The notes: a model not told the origin generated them from the sequence alone. A DNA stretch of 64,000 nt from an alpha proteobacterium SCGC AAA028-C07 (GCA_000419465.1 ATTB01000004.1:22763-86762), one strand, 5' to 3'. Counted from the stretch's first letter, positions 10,591 to 20,553 are shown. Program-made: numbers and translations.

Positions 10591-11524
10591 AATATTTATT
10601 TTTTTTATTGTTGTACATATTTTATTCGCTTCAGTTGTTAGAGCACAACAAACTGCACCTAATACACAAGCCCCTGTAAATGTTGCGCCAGTAAATCCAA
10701 CCAATCCAGGAACAGCTCCTAAGAAAGAAAGAACTGAACAAATCTTAATAGATCCTTTTAGTGGAAGCGCTAGTACGGCAAGCATCGATGTTAATACCAA
10801 TCCAGATCTTGCAAATTTTGTTGATCAAACTTTAGTTGGAGTAATTATTGGAGATAAAAAAAGAATAGCCGTATTACAATCGGCGCAAGGACAAGTGAAC
10901 CGTTTTAAAAGAAATGAAAAAATTAATTCAGAATATAAAATTTTAGAAATTTACAAAGATAAGATCTTAGTTGCGAGCTTGGATAACAATGAATATGAGG
11001 TTTATTTTAATAACGTTATCAAACCAGTTGAAAAGAAAAGGAAAAGCGCTCCTAAAAAACCTGTAAAACTTGAGCAGCAATTAGAAAATTCTTTAAATCC
11101 AAACGTTGATCCGCTTGCTCCAAAACTTACACCAAAAAAAGAGACCCCAGTAAAAAAACCTGCTGAGCCAAAGGCAAAGACAAATACGAATAAAGAAAAA
11201 ATTAAAAAAGCAGATCCTATTGTAACTCCTAAAGAAGAAGATCCTGCTTTATCAAAAGTTGACGAAGAAGAATTAAAACAGATGAAAATCATCGAAGAAG
11301 AGATGAGAAAACAAATGACCGATCAACAAGATAAACCTAAAAAGGCAGCGCCTGTAAGCACTAAAAAACCAGCTGTTAAAAAAGCAAAAGAAGAAATTGA
11401 TGATTCTTATAACCCCGATTTAGAACCTAAAATTATCAGAGAAGATAGTGATTTAGATAAAGGCGAAATGGAAAAAATATCGGATGTAGATATTGAAAAA
11501 ATTAAAGAGAAATTAAAGAAATGA
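10577..11524 (+). CDS. pilP: Type IV pilus PilP-like protein with long charged tail
   Basis: 315 aa; PilP-like LVGVIIGDKKRIAVLQSAQGQVNRFKRNEKIN then ~170 aa Lys/Glu/Pro-rich tail. Confidence 0.75.
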   Translation: MNLIKIFIFFIVVHILFASVVRAQQTAPNTQAPVNVAPVNPTNPGTAPKKERTEQILIDPFSGSASTASIDVNTNPDLANFVDQTLVGVIIGDKKRIAVLQSAQGQVNRFKRNEKINSEYKILEIYKDKILVASLDNNEYEVYFNNVIKPVEKKRKSAPKKPVKLEQQLENSLNPNVDPLAPKLTPKKETPVKKPAEPKAKTNTNKEKIKKADPIVTPKEEDPALSKVDEEELKQMKIIEEEMRKQMTDQQDKPKKAAPVSTKKPAVKKAKEEIDDSYNPDLEPKIIREDSDLDKGEMEKISDVDIEKIKEKLKK

Positions 11525-13029
11525 AATTTAATATTTTAATTTTTTCTGTTTTTTTATTATTGTCTGCTTGTTCATCACGACAAGTTGAAAAGCCGCTTAT
11601 TAAAACGGATGAATTTTTAGAGCAGGCTAAAAAAGATATTGATCGAACCGTAGAGCTTGGTCCAAAAGCTGTCATTGAAACAGATGAATTTAAAAAAGCA
11701 CAAGAGAATAAAAGACGTAATATTACCTCTGAAGAGACGAGAAGTTTTATTGGAGTGGGAACTAAATTTGAAAATTTAAAACAAAATATCAGTATTAATT
11801 TTAATAATGTCGAAATTAGAAATGTACTGGAAGCCATGGGTGAACTTGGTGACATTAACGTTTTGATTGGCGAAGAAGTGGGTGGAACAGTTTCAATTAG
11901 ATTGGATGGAGTTGCTTGGGATAAAGCCTTTCAAGCAGTATTAGATTTGAAAAATTTTGCAGGGGATTTTGATACTGAAGCACGTGTGATTAGAGTGCAA
12001 TCGCCAGAAAAATTAACGCAGCAATATCAATTCAAATCACAAATGGCAGATACTTTAAGCAAACGTCTTGCTTTAGAGACTTCAGTTGAGCCGGTGGTGA
12101 CTGAAATGTTTAAATTATTCTACATTACACCAGCACAAGCTAAAAAAACTTTAGATGAATTATTTTCAATTGGTGCAAGTTCTGCAGCAGGGGGCGCAGT
12201 GCAAACAACTTCGCAGTTAAGAATAACTGTTGAAGATTATACAAGATCAATTTTAGTTAGAGGTCGAAAACAGGACATAGATATTGTCGATAAATTTGTA
12301 AAACAAATTGACACTGTTACAGAACAGGTTTTAATTGAAGCATTTATTTTAAGTGCAAATGATAAATTTGAAAACCAACTTGCTGCAAGACTTGGTGGGG
12401 TTGGAACAGGAACTCGAACTAATGAATCAAGTGTCGTATCAGGTACTGCAGGAGGTGCGGCAGCCACGGCATCGGGAGTTACTTTAGGATCTGCTGCGGG
12501 GACTGTGATTGGTGGAGCGATTACTGGAGCTGCAACTTCTGGATTTGGAATATTAAGACAAATTGGAGCAACGGCTTTAAAGATAGAATTAACAGCAATG
12601 CAACAGGATAATTTGACAGTTATTTTATCTAATCCTAAAATTTTTACCCTTAACAATCAAAAAGCAACAATTATTCAAGGTGCAGAAAGAGCCTTTGAGA
12701 CTACTTCTTCAGCTGGAACTGCAACCACATTTAAAGAGGCTGCGCTTCGAATGGACGTAACTCCAAGTATTGTTGGTGATGGAAATGTTTTAATAAACGT
12801 GAAAGTTAATAACGATAGTTTTAACTCTGATACAACGATTAATAAGATGGAAATTAATACTAATCTTTTAGTCAGAGATGGAGATATTATTGTAATTGGT
12901 GGAATTAAAATGGATAACAAAAACTCACTCCTTAGAAGCACTCCTCTTTTGAATCTGCCTTTTGGAAAAGAAGTTACTGATACTACAAGCGATTTATTAG
13001 TTTACATTGCGCCAAGAATAATAAAGTAA
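11521..13029 (+). CDS. pilQ: Type IV pilus secretin PilQ (putative lipoprotein)
   Basis: 502 aa; secretin domain with VLIEAFILSANDKFE and C-terminal RDGDIIVIGGI..STPLLNLPFGKEV..LLVYIAPRII; N-terminal LLLSACSS lipobox. Confidence 0.9.
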   Translation: MKFNILIFSVFLLLSACSSRQVEKPLIKTDEFLEQAKKDIDRTVELGPKAVIETDEFKKAQENKRRNITSEETRSFIGVGTKFENLKQNISINFNNVEIRNVLEAMGELGDINVLIGEEVGGTVSIRLDGVAWDKAFQAVLDLKNFAGDFDTEARVIRVQSPEKLTQQYQFKSQMADTLSKRLALETSVEPVVTEMFKLFYITPAQAKKTLDELFSIGASSAAGGAVQTTSQLRITVEDYTRSILVRGRKQDIDIVDKFVKQIDTVTEQVLIEAFILSANDKFENQLAARLGGVGTGTRTNESSVVSGTAGGAAATASGVTLGSAAGTVIGGAITGAATSGFGILRQIGATALKIELTAMQQDNLTVILSNPKIFTLNNQKATIIQGAERAFETTSSAGTATTFKEAALRMDVTPSIVGDGNVLINVKVNNDSFNSDTTINKMEINTNLLVRDGDIIVIGGIKMDNKNSLLRSTPLLNLPFGKEVTDTTSDLLVYIAPRIIK

Positions 13030-13033
13030 ACAA

Positions 13034-14773
13034 ATGATTAAAATAGACCAGTCTAGCGAGCAAAATATTTTAAATATGTTAATGGAACATTCGCTTGTTG
13101 ACTTTAATCAAGTAAAAAAAATTACTGAAATTAGCAAAGAATCTGGAAAATCAAGATTAGAAATTGCCTTTGATTTAAATTACGCAGATGAAGCAAAAGT
13201 TTTAAAATTACTATCTACCTCTTATTCCCTTCCTATTATTGATTTAAAAGATCACGGTTTGAGTGAAGATATTAAAAAAATTATACCTATCAACTATATT
13301 CAAACTAATTCTTTAGTACCTTTTGAAATATCAGGTAAAAATATTAAAATTGCAATTGCTGATGCTTCAAAATTAAGTTTACTTAAAAATTTAAAAACTA
13401 TTACAGGTTTGGAGCCTGAATTATATGCAGCCAGTATTTCAGATATTCAAAATTTTATTGGAAAATTGCAAAAAATTGAAAATTCTAATGGTAAAGAAAT
13501 TCAAAAAAAAGAAGAGTTTGAAAGTATCGATCTTTCAAAATTAGAAGATGTTAAACTTGAAAGTTCAAAAGAAGAAAAAGAAATCACACCTATTGAAAAT
13601 GAATCTGATGTTATAAAATTTGGTCACGCTATTATCACTGAGGCTATTCTAGCTGGAGCTAGTGACATTCACATCGAACCATTTAAAAAAACTGCAAGAG
13701 TTCGATACCGAGTAGATGGTATTTTAATTAGCATGGATAAATTTTCAAAATTTTTAAATGAAAATTATTCAGCGGTTGTAACCCGTATTAAAATTTTAAG
13801 TAAACTCGATATTTCTGAAAGAAGACTTCCGCAAGATGGAGCAATTCCTTTTAAATATAAAACTATGGAAGTGGATTTGCGTATTTCAATTTTACCAACT
13901 AACAATAATGAGCGGGTGGTAATGCGTATTTTAAATAAAAATGCAGGTGAGAAAAAAATAGAACAACTTGGTTTTGATGATAATGATCTAAAAACTATTC
14001 TAAAGGCAATTTCTTCATCGCAAGGAATGGTGTTAGTGACTGGTCCGACTGGATCTGGAAAAACAACAACGCTGTATAGTATTTTAAAACACATCAATAG
14101 CCCAAAATTAAATATTTTAACGGCAGAAGATCCCGTGGAATATGAAATGGAAGGAATAGCGCAGGTGCAAGTGAGAGAAGATATTGGCTACACTTTTGCA
14201 ACTGCATTAAGATCTTTTCTACGACAAGATCCTGAGGTGATATTAATTGGTGAGATTAGAGATAAAGACACTGTTGATATTGCACTAAAAGCTGCACTCA
14301 CAGGTCACTTAGTATTCAGTACCATCCACACTAATGATGCAATTAGTACCATTACCAGATTACAAAATATGGGCACACCTGATTATTTAATTTCAGCAGC
14401 ACTTACCTTAGTGCTTGCGCAACGCTTGATTAGAAAAATTTGCCAAGATTGTAAGACAGTTGATGAAAACACAAATTTAAAATTATTAAATTCTATTGGA
14501 ATCAGTCCTGAAAAAGCCGCTCGTGCTAAAATTTTTAAAGGCGCGGGTTGTGCAAAATGTAATCAAACTGGCTATAAAGGCAGAATGGCAATTTATGAAG
14601 CCTTAGATATTTCAAGAGAGATTAAACAAGCAATTTTAGCAAATGTTGGAACTTTAGAACTATTAGCACTTGCTAAGAAAAATAATTTTAGAACGATGCA
14701 AGAAATGGGCCATGATTTATTATTATCAGGCGATCTTTCCTTTGCAGAATATCAAAGAGTCTTATTAGTTTAA
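13034..14773 (+). CDS. pilB: Type IV pilus assembly ATPase PilB
   Basis: 579 aa; GPTGSGKTTTLYSIL Walker A, AEDPVEYEMEGIAQVQV, CQDC...CAKCNQTGYKGR zinc motif. Confidence 0.97.
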   Translation: MIKIDQSSEQNILNMLMEHSLVDFNQVKKITEISKESGKSRLEIAFDLNYADEAKVLKLLSTSYSLPIIDLKDHGLSEDIKKIIPINYIQTNSLVPFEISGKNIKIAIADASKLSLLKNLKTITGLEPELYAASISDIQNFIGKLQKIENSNGKEIQKKEEFESIDLSKLEDVKLESSKEEKEITPIENESDVIKFGHAIITEAILAGASDIHIEPFKKTARVRYRVDGILISMDKFSKFLNENYSAVVTRIKILSKLDISERRLPQDGAIPFKYKTMEVDLRISILPTNNNERVVMRILNKNAGEKKIEQLGFDDNDLKTILKAISSSQGMVLVTGPTGSGKTTTLYSILKHINSPKLNILTAEDPVEYEMEGIAQVQVREDIGYTFATALRSFLRQDPEVILIGEIRDKDTVDIALKAALTGHLVFSTIHTNDAISTITRLQNMGTPDYLISAALTLVLAQRLIRKICQDCKTVDENTNLKLLNSIGISPEKAARAKIFKGAGCAKCNQTGYKGRMAIYEALDISREIKQAILANVGTLELLALAKKNNFRTMQEMGHDLLLSGDLSFAEYQRVLLV

Positions 14774-16008
14774 TGTTATATTTTGACTACACAGGAATTT
14801 CTTCTGGAAAATATGTAACGGGTGAGATTCAGGCTTTAAATCAAGAAGAAGCAGCTTTCAAATTAAAAAATGATAAAATCATTATTACAAAATTAATTAA
14901 ATCTAAAAAAAAAGTAGTTGGTGAAAAAAAAGTAGAAACAAGTTTTGATTTTGGTTCAAAAACTAAAGTTCCAGCCAAAGAGGTGATGATTTTCACTAAA
15001 CAATTTGCAACCATGATGAAGGCGGGTCTACCAGTATTAAATATTTTAATAATGTTAGAAGAGCAAATTACTCAAAAAAATTTAAAACGTATCGTTGGTG
15101 AAGTTAAAAAAGATTTAGAATCTGGAATCATTTTATCAAAATCATTTGAAAAACATCCGGCAGTTTTTGATAATATTTATGTCAATCTCACTAAAGCAGG
15201 CGAGGCTAGTGGTAAGTTAGATATTTTTTTAGAACGAATTGTTATTGGTTTAGAGAAAAGAGAGAAAATAAAATCTAAAATTAAAAGTGCTCTTTTTTAT
15301 CCAGCCACATTATTTACAGTTGCAATAGCAGTGACAATCTTCATGTTAATTAATGTAGTTCCTGTATTTGTAAAAATGTATCAAGGAATGGGTGCAAAGT
15401 TACCAGCGCCAACTGTTGTGATCATCGGTATTAGTAATTTTATTAGAAGTCCATTTGGCGGTGGTTTATTACTTGTTAGTGTTATTGCAGGTATTTTTAT
15501 TTTTAGACATTTAATTAAAACTAATTACGAAGTTAAAAAAAAATGGCATCGCTTTGTATTTAATATGCCCATCTTTGGAAATTTGATTCAAAAATCTATT
15601 TTTGCAAGAATTGCACTAGTACTTGGAAATTTAAATCAAGCGGGAGTTAACTTAATTGAAAGTATCGATATTGCAAAATCTATCACGACCAATACCTTAG
15701 TTATTGAAGGTTTAGATAATATAAAGAAGGGAGTTTTTTCAGGAGAATCTCTCACCAAGTTATTTAATAGAGAAAAAGTATTCCCCCAAACATTTGCTCA
15801 ATTAATATCGGTGGGTGAACAGACGGGAAGTTTAGACGACATGTTTGGCTCCATTGCAAGATATTATGAGGAAGAGTTTGATGTAGCTGTATCCAATTTA
15901 TCAAGTCTAATTGAGCCGATTATGATTGTTTTTATGGGCTTAACCATTGGGGGATTAATGGTTGCCATGTATGCCCCAATTTTCAATGTGGGAGCACTCA
16001 TTAAGTAA
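14773..16008 (+). CDS. pilC: Type IV pilus inner-membrane platform protein PilC
   Basis: 411 aa GspF/PilC; FTKQFATMMKAGLPVL, SVGEQTGSLDDMF, LIEPIMIVFMGLTIGGLMVAMYAPIF. Confidence 0.97.
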   Translation: MLYFDYTGISSGKYVTGEIQALNQEEAAFKLKNDKIIITKLIKSKKKVVGEKKVETSFDFGSKTKVPAKEVMIFTKQFATMMKAGLPVLNILIMLEEQITQKNLKRIVGEVKKDLESGIILSKSFEKHPAVFDNIYVNLTKAGEASGKLDIFLERIVIGLEKREKIKSKIKSALFYPATLFTVAIAVTIFMLINVVPVFVKMYQGMGAKLPAPTVVIIGISNFIRSPFGGGLLLVSVIAGIFIFRHLIKTNYEVKKKWHRFVFNMPIFGNLIQKSIFARIALVLGNLNQAGVNLIESIDIAKSITTNTLVIEGLDNIKKGVFSGESLTKLFNREKVFPQTFAQLISVGEQTGSLDDMFGSIARYYEEEFDVAVSNLSSLIEPIMIVFMGLTIGGLMVAMYAPIFNVGALIK

Positions 16009-16010
16009 AG

Positions 16011-16043
16011 TAATTGCTAAATATTCAAACAAACTAGCAATTA
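16011..16043 (+). terminator. Hairpin between pilC and first pilin
   Basis: Perfect 9-bp inverted repeat TAATTGCTA/TAGCAATTA; no clear T-tract, so may be processing/attenuation. Confidence 0.4.
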
Positions 16044-16119
16044 ACTTAATAAAAAATAGACTTTATTAATGTACTTTTTTTGGTTAGTATTAGGTTAAAT
16101 TTAAGTGGAGATAATAAAT

Positions 16120-16626
16120 ATGAAAAAAAGCTCAATTAAAGCATTTACATTAATCGAATTATTAGTCGTTGTAGCAATTATTGGAATTCTAGCTGCAGTA
16201 GGAGTCGTGTCTTTTGGAGGATTTACTGGTTCTGCCAAAATAAATTCAACAAAAGCTAATCACGCAGCTGCAATCAAATCTATCAGCGCTGAAATTAAAA
16301 AGTGTGAAATACAAGGTGGAAATTTATCACTTAAATCAACTGCAAATAGTTCAACTTCAAATAACGTTGCATGTTCTAAAGCAACCACTTCAACAGCTGC
16401 CCTTGCAACTGCTTTTATAAACCACTTAAATAATGAAAGTTTTAAAAATCCTTATGATACTGCTCAAGGGGCTTTTAACTCTTCGGGAACTACAACAGGA
16501 CAAACGATTATTACAGTAGTTACTGTAAGTGGTGTAACAACTATCCAATTACAAACTCGTTATCTTGAGTCCGATGGTGCGACAGTGACAGTACTTACAG
16601 GATCTGTAGCAGACGAAAGAGGTTAA
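16120..16626 (+). CDS. Type IV pilin-like protein, array 1 gene 1 (C-terminal ADERG)
   Basis: KAFTLIELLVVVAIIGILAAVGVVSFGGFTGSAK; ATG at 16120 preferred over upstream GTG 16105. Confidence 0.93.
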   Translation: MKKSSIKAFTLIELLVVVAIIGILAAVGVVSFGGFTGSAKINSTKANHAAAIKSISAEIKKCEIQGGNLSLKSTANSSTSNNVACSKATTSTAALATAFINHLNNESFKNPYDTAQGAFNSSGTTTGQTIITVVTVSGVTTIQLQTRYLESDGATVTVLTGSVADERG

Positions 16627-16640
16627 TTTAATATTTGTAG

Positions 16641-17117
16641 ATGCATAATCATAAAGCATTTACACTTATTGAGTTATTAGTTGTTGTTGCAATTATAGGA
16701 ATTTTAGCGGCAGTTGGCGTTGTCTCTTTTGGTGGGTTCACCGGTTCTGCAAAAATTAATGCAACAAAATCAAATCATGCACAAGTGGTTAAATATATTG
16801 CAGCAGAAACAAAAAAATGTGAGACCGGAGCAACTTATGCTATGGAGACTTCACCCACACAAAGACTAACCTGCGCTGGCAGATCCGTCCAAACTGTATC
16901 AACCTATGCATCATCAGGACTTGTGGGCTTAAAAGTTCCTTATGACTCTCAATATGGAGCTGTGTCATTTGAAAGTCCAAAAAATTCAGATGCTGATTTA
17001 GGTCGTAATCGTCTACAGCAAGGACAAAGCGCTAAATACATTAAAGTGTCTACTTGCTTTCAATCACCTTGCACGGACAGTGCAAATGTTCTCACCTCTG
17101 AAGTTGAGATATATTAA
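16641..17117 (+). CDS. Type IV pilin-like protein, array 1 gene 2
   Basis: KAFTLIELLVVVAIIGILAAVGVVSFGGFTGSAKINATK. Confidence 0.93.
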   Translation: MHNHKAFTLIELLVVVAIIGILAAVGVVSFGGFTGSAKINATKSNHAQVVKYIAAETKKCETGATYAMETSPTQRLTCAGRSVQTVSTYASSGLVGLKVPYDSQYGAVSFESPKNSDADLGRNRLQQGQSAKYIKVSTCFQSPCTDSANVLTSEVEIY

Positions 17118-17132
17118 TTTAAAATTTTTGAT

Positions 17133-17558
17133 ATGAGCAATAGTAAAAAAGGGTTTACACTAATTGAATTGCTTGTTGTTATTGCTTTAATTGGAATTTT
17201 ATCAACGATTGGCATTGTAACTTATACCGGTTTTACAGAATCTGCTGCGCAAAAATCTGCAGAGAGTAGTTTAAATTCTATGACCCTAGCTCAGCAAGAA
17301 TATCGCTCAAATAATGGAACCTATTATCCAACTTCAGGAACATCTGGAGCTTGTACGCCTACACTTGCAACATCAACCCTTTTAAATGATCAATTATTTG
17401 GTGGGACTCAAACTGATAATTTAACAAAGGGCAGATATTATTTTTGTTCAACTGCAACAGCATCATCTTACACGGTAACCGCAAAGCATACTTCAAAGGC
17501 TTGTCAGGTAACTCTTACTGAAAAAAATGTTTATACCAGAACAGGCTGTGATGGTTAA
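17133..17558 (+). CDS. Type IV pilin, PilE-like, array 1 gene 3
   Basis: KKGFTLIELLVVIALIGILSTIGIVTYTGFTESAAQ; AQQEYRSNNGTYYPTSG typical of PilE-type pilins. Confidence 0.9.
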   Translation: MSNSKKGFTLIELLVVIALIGILSTIGIVTYTGFTESAAQKSAESSLNSMTLAQQEYRSNNGTYYPTSGTSGACTPTLATSTLLNDQLFGGTQTDNLTKGRYYFCSTATASSYTVTAKHTSKACQVTLTEKNVYTRTGCDG

Positions 17559-18423
17559 ATCTAAAGCCTTTACGTTAATTGAGGTGTTAGTTGTCATGAT
17601 AATAATGGGAATTTTATCTTCTTTTGGGGTAATAGGTTATAATAATTATACAGCTTCTGTAAAAGACACTGCAACAAAATCAAATTATGAAACAATTAAT
17701 AAACTATCAGAATCTGAATTTGCTAAATGTAAACTAAACAAAAATTCAAAAATTTTTAATAATCATGATTGTAAATCATCAGCCCCACCCAGCATTACTC
17801 AGTTGGATGACTATTTTACAAATTCTCAAAAATTAAAAAATCCCTATGACCAAAAACAAAAAGTAATACAAAATGACATTTGTGTAGCAGGAGGGGTGAC
17901 TTTAAAGACAACTAATAAAGGGGTATTTGAAACAAGTTATTTTTCACAAAAAAATAATACTAAAAATACATCAAATATAAATTCCACTTGGGCACAAAAA
18001 TTCACAGACACTACATCAACAAGCGTTTCATTTGCATGCACACAAACTGCAAGCGCAAGCTCATCAGCAAGTTCAGTTACAGTCGGAAGTTTTGACTCCT
18101 ATAAGCCTCCTAATTCTGGAGCAGGAGCTGGAATTATCGTTGATAGAAACGGTAATATGCAAGATAAAATAAGTAATGGAGCTATGGCATGTGGCCCAGA
18201 TTGTTTTACAGCAAATTTTGACTCTTGGTTAAAGGGTGGTGGTCTAGATCCAAATCAATATAAAGTTGTTATGGCCGAGGGTGCAAGCTCAAGTGGAAAC
18301 GTTGCATCAGCATGCGCAAACAAGAATTGTAAATATAATTTTTCTGACAATACTTTTACAGTACTTAATTCTGGAAAGACTTATAAAGCTGGAGAAAGTA
18401 TAGATACAATTTATTCAAAATGA
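17551..18423 (+). CDS. Large type IV pilin-like protein, array 1 gene 4
   Basis: KAFTLIEVLVVMIIMGILSSFGVIGYNNYTASVKD; internal ATG at 17551 preferred; ~290 aa. Confidence 0.85.
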   Translation: MVKSKAFTLIEVLVVMIIMGILSSFGVIGYNNYTASVKDTATKSNYETINKLSESEFAKCKLNKNSKIFNNHDCKSSAPPSITQLDDYFTNSQKLKNPYDQKQKVIQNDICVAGGVTLKTTNKGVFETSYFSQKNNTKNTSNINSTWAQKFTDTTSTSVSFACTQTASASSSASSVTVGSFDSYKPPNSGAGAGIIVDRNGNMQDKISNGAMACGPDCFTANFDSWLKGGGLDPNQYKVVMAEGASSSGNVASACANKNCKYNFSDNTFTVLNSGKTYKAGESIDTIYSK

Positions 18424-18426
18424 TAA

Positions 18427-18981
18427 ATGGGTTTTAGAGCATTTACATTAATTGAAGTTTTGGTGGTGGTTATGATAATTGGAGTTTTATCTGCTGCTGG
18501 AATATTTGGTTTTAGTAAATATACTGATTATGCAAAGAGAAAAGCCACAGAAAAAAATTTTTTTACAGCTATAAGCGTTATCGAAGCTGAGATTGCAAAA
18601 TGCAAATTATCTGGCAATAGACCCACAGCACTGACTTTCAATTTACCCTGTCCTTTTCAGGCATCAGCATATTATCAAGAGTGTGCCGCTGTATATATGT
18701 CATGGAAATATAAAATTTATAATCCCTTAGCGCCCAAAGAAGAAAGCAGGTGGTCAGTAGGCAGTAGACCTGGAACACAATGCCCAACAACAGTTGAAGA
18801 AACTTTTAGAGGAGGAGTTAGATCGGGGGATGGTCAGCAGGATGGAGATGTAAATATTGTAATATGTCCAAGATCTCCTTATTGTTCTGCAGATCCAGCC
18901 ACAGATGGAAAAATGAAAGTGATGTGGTGGTATGATGGTTTAAAAATGCAAGACTCAAGAATCGTTCAATTGATAAAGTGA
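18427..18981 (+). CDS. Type IV pilin-like protein, array 1 gene 5
   Basis: RAFTLIEVLVVVMIIGVLSAAGIFGFSKYTDYAKRKATEKNF. Confidence 0.88.
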   Translation: MGFRAFTLIEVLVVVMIIGVLSAAGIFGFSKYTDYAKRKATEKNFFTAISVIEAEIAKCKLSGNRPTALTFNLPCPFQASAYYQECAAVYMSWKYKIYNPLAPKEESRWSVGSRPGTQCPTTVEETFRGGVRSGDGQQDGDVNIVICPRSPYCSADPATDGKMKVMWWYDGLKMQDSRIVQLIK

Positions 18982-19466
18982 TAAAAGCTTTTACATTAAT
19001 TGAACTATTAGTTGTTGTTGCAATTATTGGAATTCTTGCAGCAGTTGGAGTTGTCTCTTTTAGTGGTTTTACAGAAAGTGCAAAGGTATCAGCAACAAAA
19101 CAAATTCAGTCTCAAACTATCAAGTATACAAAAGCTGAAATTATGAAATGCAAACTTGGTGCTGCTACAGCTATGAGTGGGTATTTAAATTGCACAGCTT
19201 CTAATCCAGGTTTATTTGCCTTTAACGTTATGCAAGCTTTAACAAATGTGAGTTCTTTAAGAGTTGGAAATATTGATTATGGTGTGTTGAAGGACTCTAA
19301 AAATCCATATGATAATTCCTTACCCGCAATAAGATCAAGAGCTGATTATGAGGTGGGTCAAGTAAGTATTTCCGTTATTGATACAAATTTGCAGATAAAA
19401 ACTTGTTACAGAAGTGGATGTGCTGCAGCAGATACTTCTTTAGTTTTAGTTTCAACTACTGATTAA
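18978..19466 (+). CDS. Type IV pilin-like protein, array 1 gene 6
   Basis: KAFTLIELLVVVAIIGILAAVGVVSFSGFTESAKVSATK. Confidence 0.93.
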   Translation: MIKAFTLIELLVVVAIIGILAAVGVVSFSGFTESAKVSATKQIQSQTIKYTKAEIMKCKLGAATAMSGYLNCTASNPGLFAFNVMQALTNVSSLRVGNIDYGVLKDSKNPYDNSLPAIRSRADYEVGQVSISVIDTNLQIKTCYRSGCAAADTSLVLVSTTD

Positions 19467-19471
19467 ATGGC

Positions 19472-19498
19472 TTTTAAAGCAAATATTGCTTTTAAAAT
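19472..19498 (+). terminator. Hairpin between last array-1 pilin and pilT
   Basis: TTTTAAAGCAA..TTGCTTTTAAAA near-perfect inverted repeat. Confidence 0.35.
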
Positions 19499-19548
19499 AC
19501 AGGTTTTTTCCATTTTCTTTTAAGGTATAATTAATCAAATTTATAAAC

Positions 19549-20553
19549 ATGCTTAATAAAATTAGCGAACTTGCTAAAACTAATCTTAAAATTTCGGATT
19601 TTCATTTAAGAGAAGGATCTAATATTGCATACCGTGTATTAGGAGAAATCTTTCAGGATACAAACTCCTTAATTAAAAAAAGTGATTTAGAAGAATTATT
19701 AAAAAAAAATTGCACCGAAGAGGAAGTTCAAAATTTTCATAAAAATAATGAATTAGATTGCGCCATTAACCTTGCAGATTTTAGATTCAGAGCTAATTTT
19801 TTTAAAACATTAAATGGAATTGCTGCAGTGCTTAGAAGAATTGTAACTAAAATTCCATCTATGGAGGAGTTAAATTTACCACCTATTATGTATGAAATAG
19901 TTGAGGCGCATAAAGGTTTAGTTTTAGTAACTGGCCCCACAGGATCTGGAAAATCTACAACACTTGCCGCAATCATTGGAAAAATTAATGAACTAAGACC
20001 TAAAAATATTATCACCATTGAAGATCCGGTTGAGTTTATTCATCATGATAAAAAAAGTATTATTTCACAACGAGAAGTTGGCAAACAAACATCCTCATTT
20101 GCACGAGCTTTAAAAAGTGCACTTCGAGAAGATCCAGATGTTATTTTAGTTGGTGAGATGCGAGATTTAGAAACTATTTCCATGGCACTTACTGCAGCAG
20201 AGACAGGACATTTAGTTTTAGGAACACTCCACACAAGTGGTGCTCCTAATACTATCAATAGAATTATCGATGTTTTTCCTCCAGGTCAGCAGGGGCAAAT
20301 TAGAGCACAAATTGCAGAATCTTTGAAAATGATTATTACTCAAAAGTTAATAAAGAAAAAAGATGGAACGGGCCGAGTTGCGGCATTTGAAATTTTAACC
20401 TGCACTCCTCCAATTAAGAATTTAATTAGAGAAGCTAAAGTTCATCAGATTCCAAGCGTAATGCAAACTTCCCAAAAAGATGGAATGGTTACTATGGAAA
20501 AATCTATTGAGATCTTAACTCAAAGTGGGGCAATCTCAGGTGCAATTGATTAA
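19549..20553 (+). CDS. pilT: Type IV pilus retraction ATPase PilT
   Basis: GPTGSGKSTTLAAIIGKIN, ITIEDPVEF, ALREDPDVILVGEMRDLETISMALTAAETGHLVLGTLHT. Confidence 0.95.
   Translation: MLNKISELAKTNLKISDFHLREGSNIAYRVLGEIFQDTNSLIKKSDLEELLKKNCTEEEVQNFHKNNELDCAINLADFRFRANFFKTLNGIAAVLRRIVTKIPSMEELNLPPIMYEIVEAHKGLVLVTGPTGSGKSTTLAAIIGKINELRPKNIITIEDPVEFIHHDKKSIISQREVGKQTSSFARALKSALREDPDVILVGEMRDLETISMALTAAETGHLVLGTLHTSGAPNTINRIIDVFPPGQQGQIRAQIAESLKMIITQKLIKKKDGTGRVAAFEILTCTPPIKNLIREAKVHQIPSVMQTSQKDGMVTMEKSIEILTQSGAISGAID

Noticed and set aside
12237-12656. Antisense ORF within pilQ (139 aa); similar antisense ORFs at 11002-11292, 13765-14097, 58369-58761, 60166-60444, 61660-61935
   Set aside because: Lies entirely opposite well-supported conserved coding genes; composition is what reverse-complement AT-rich coding sequence produces; no family motif seen.
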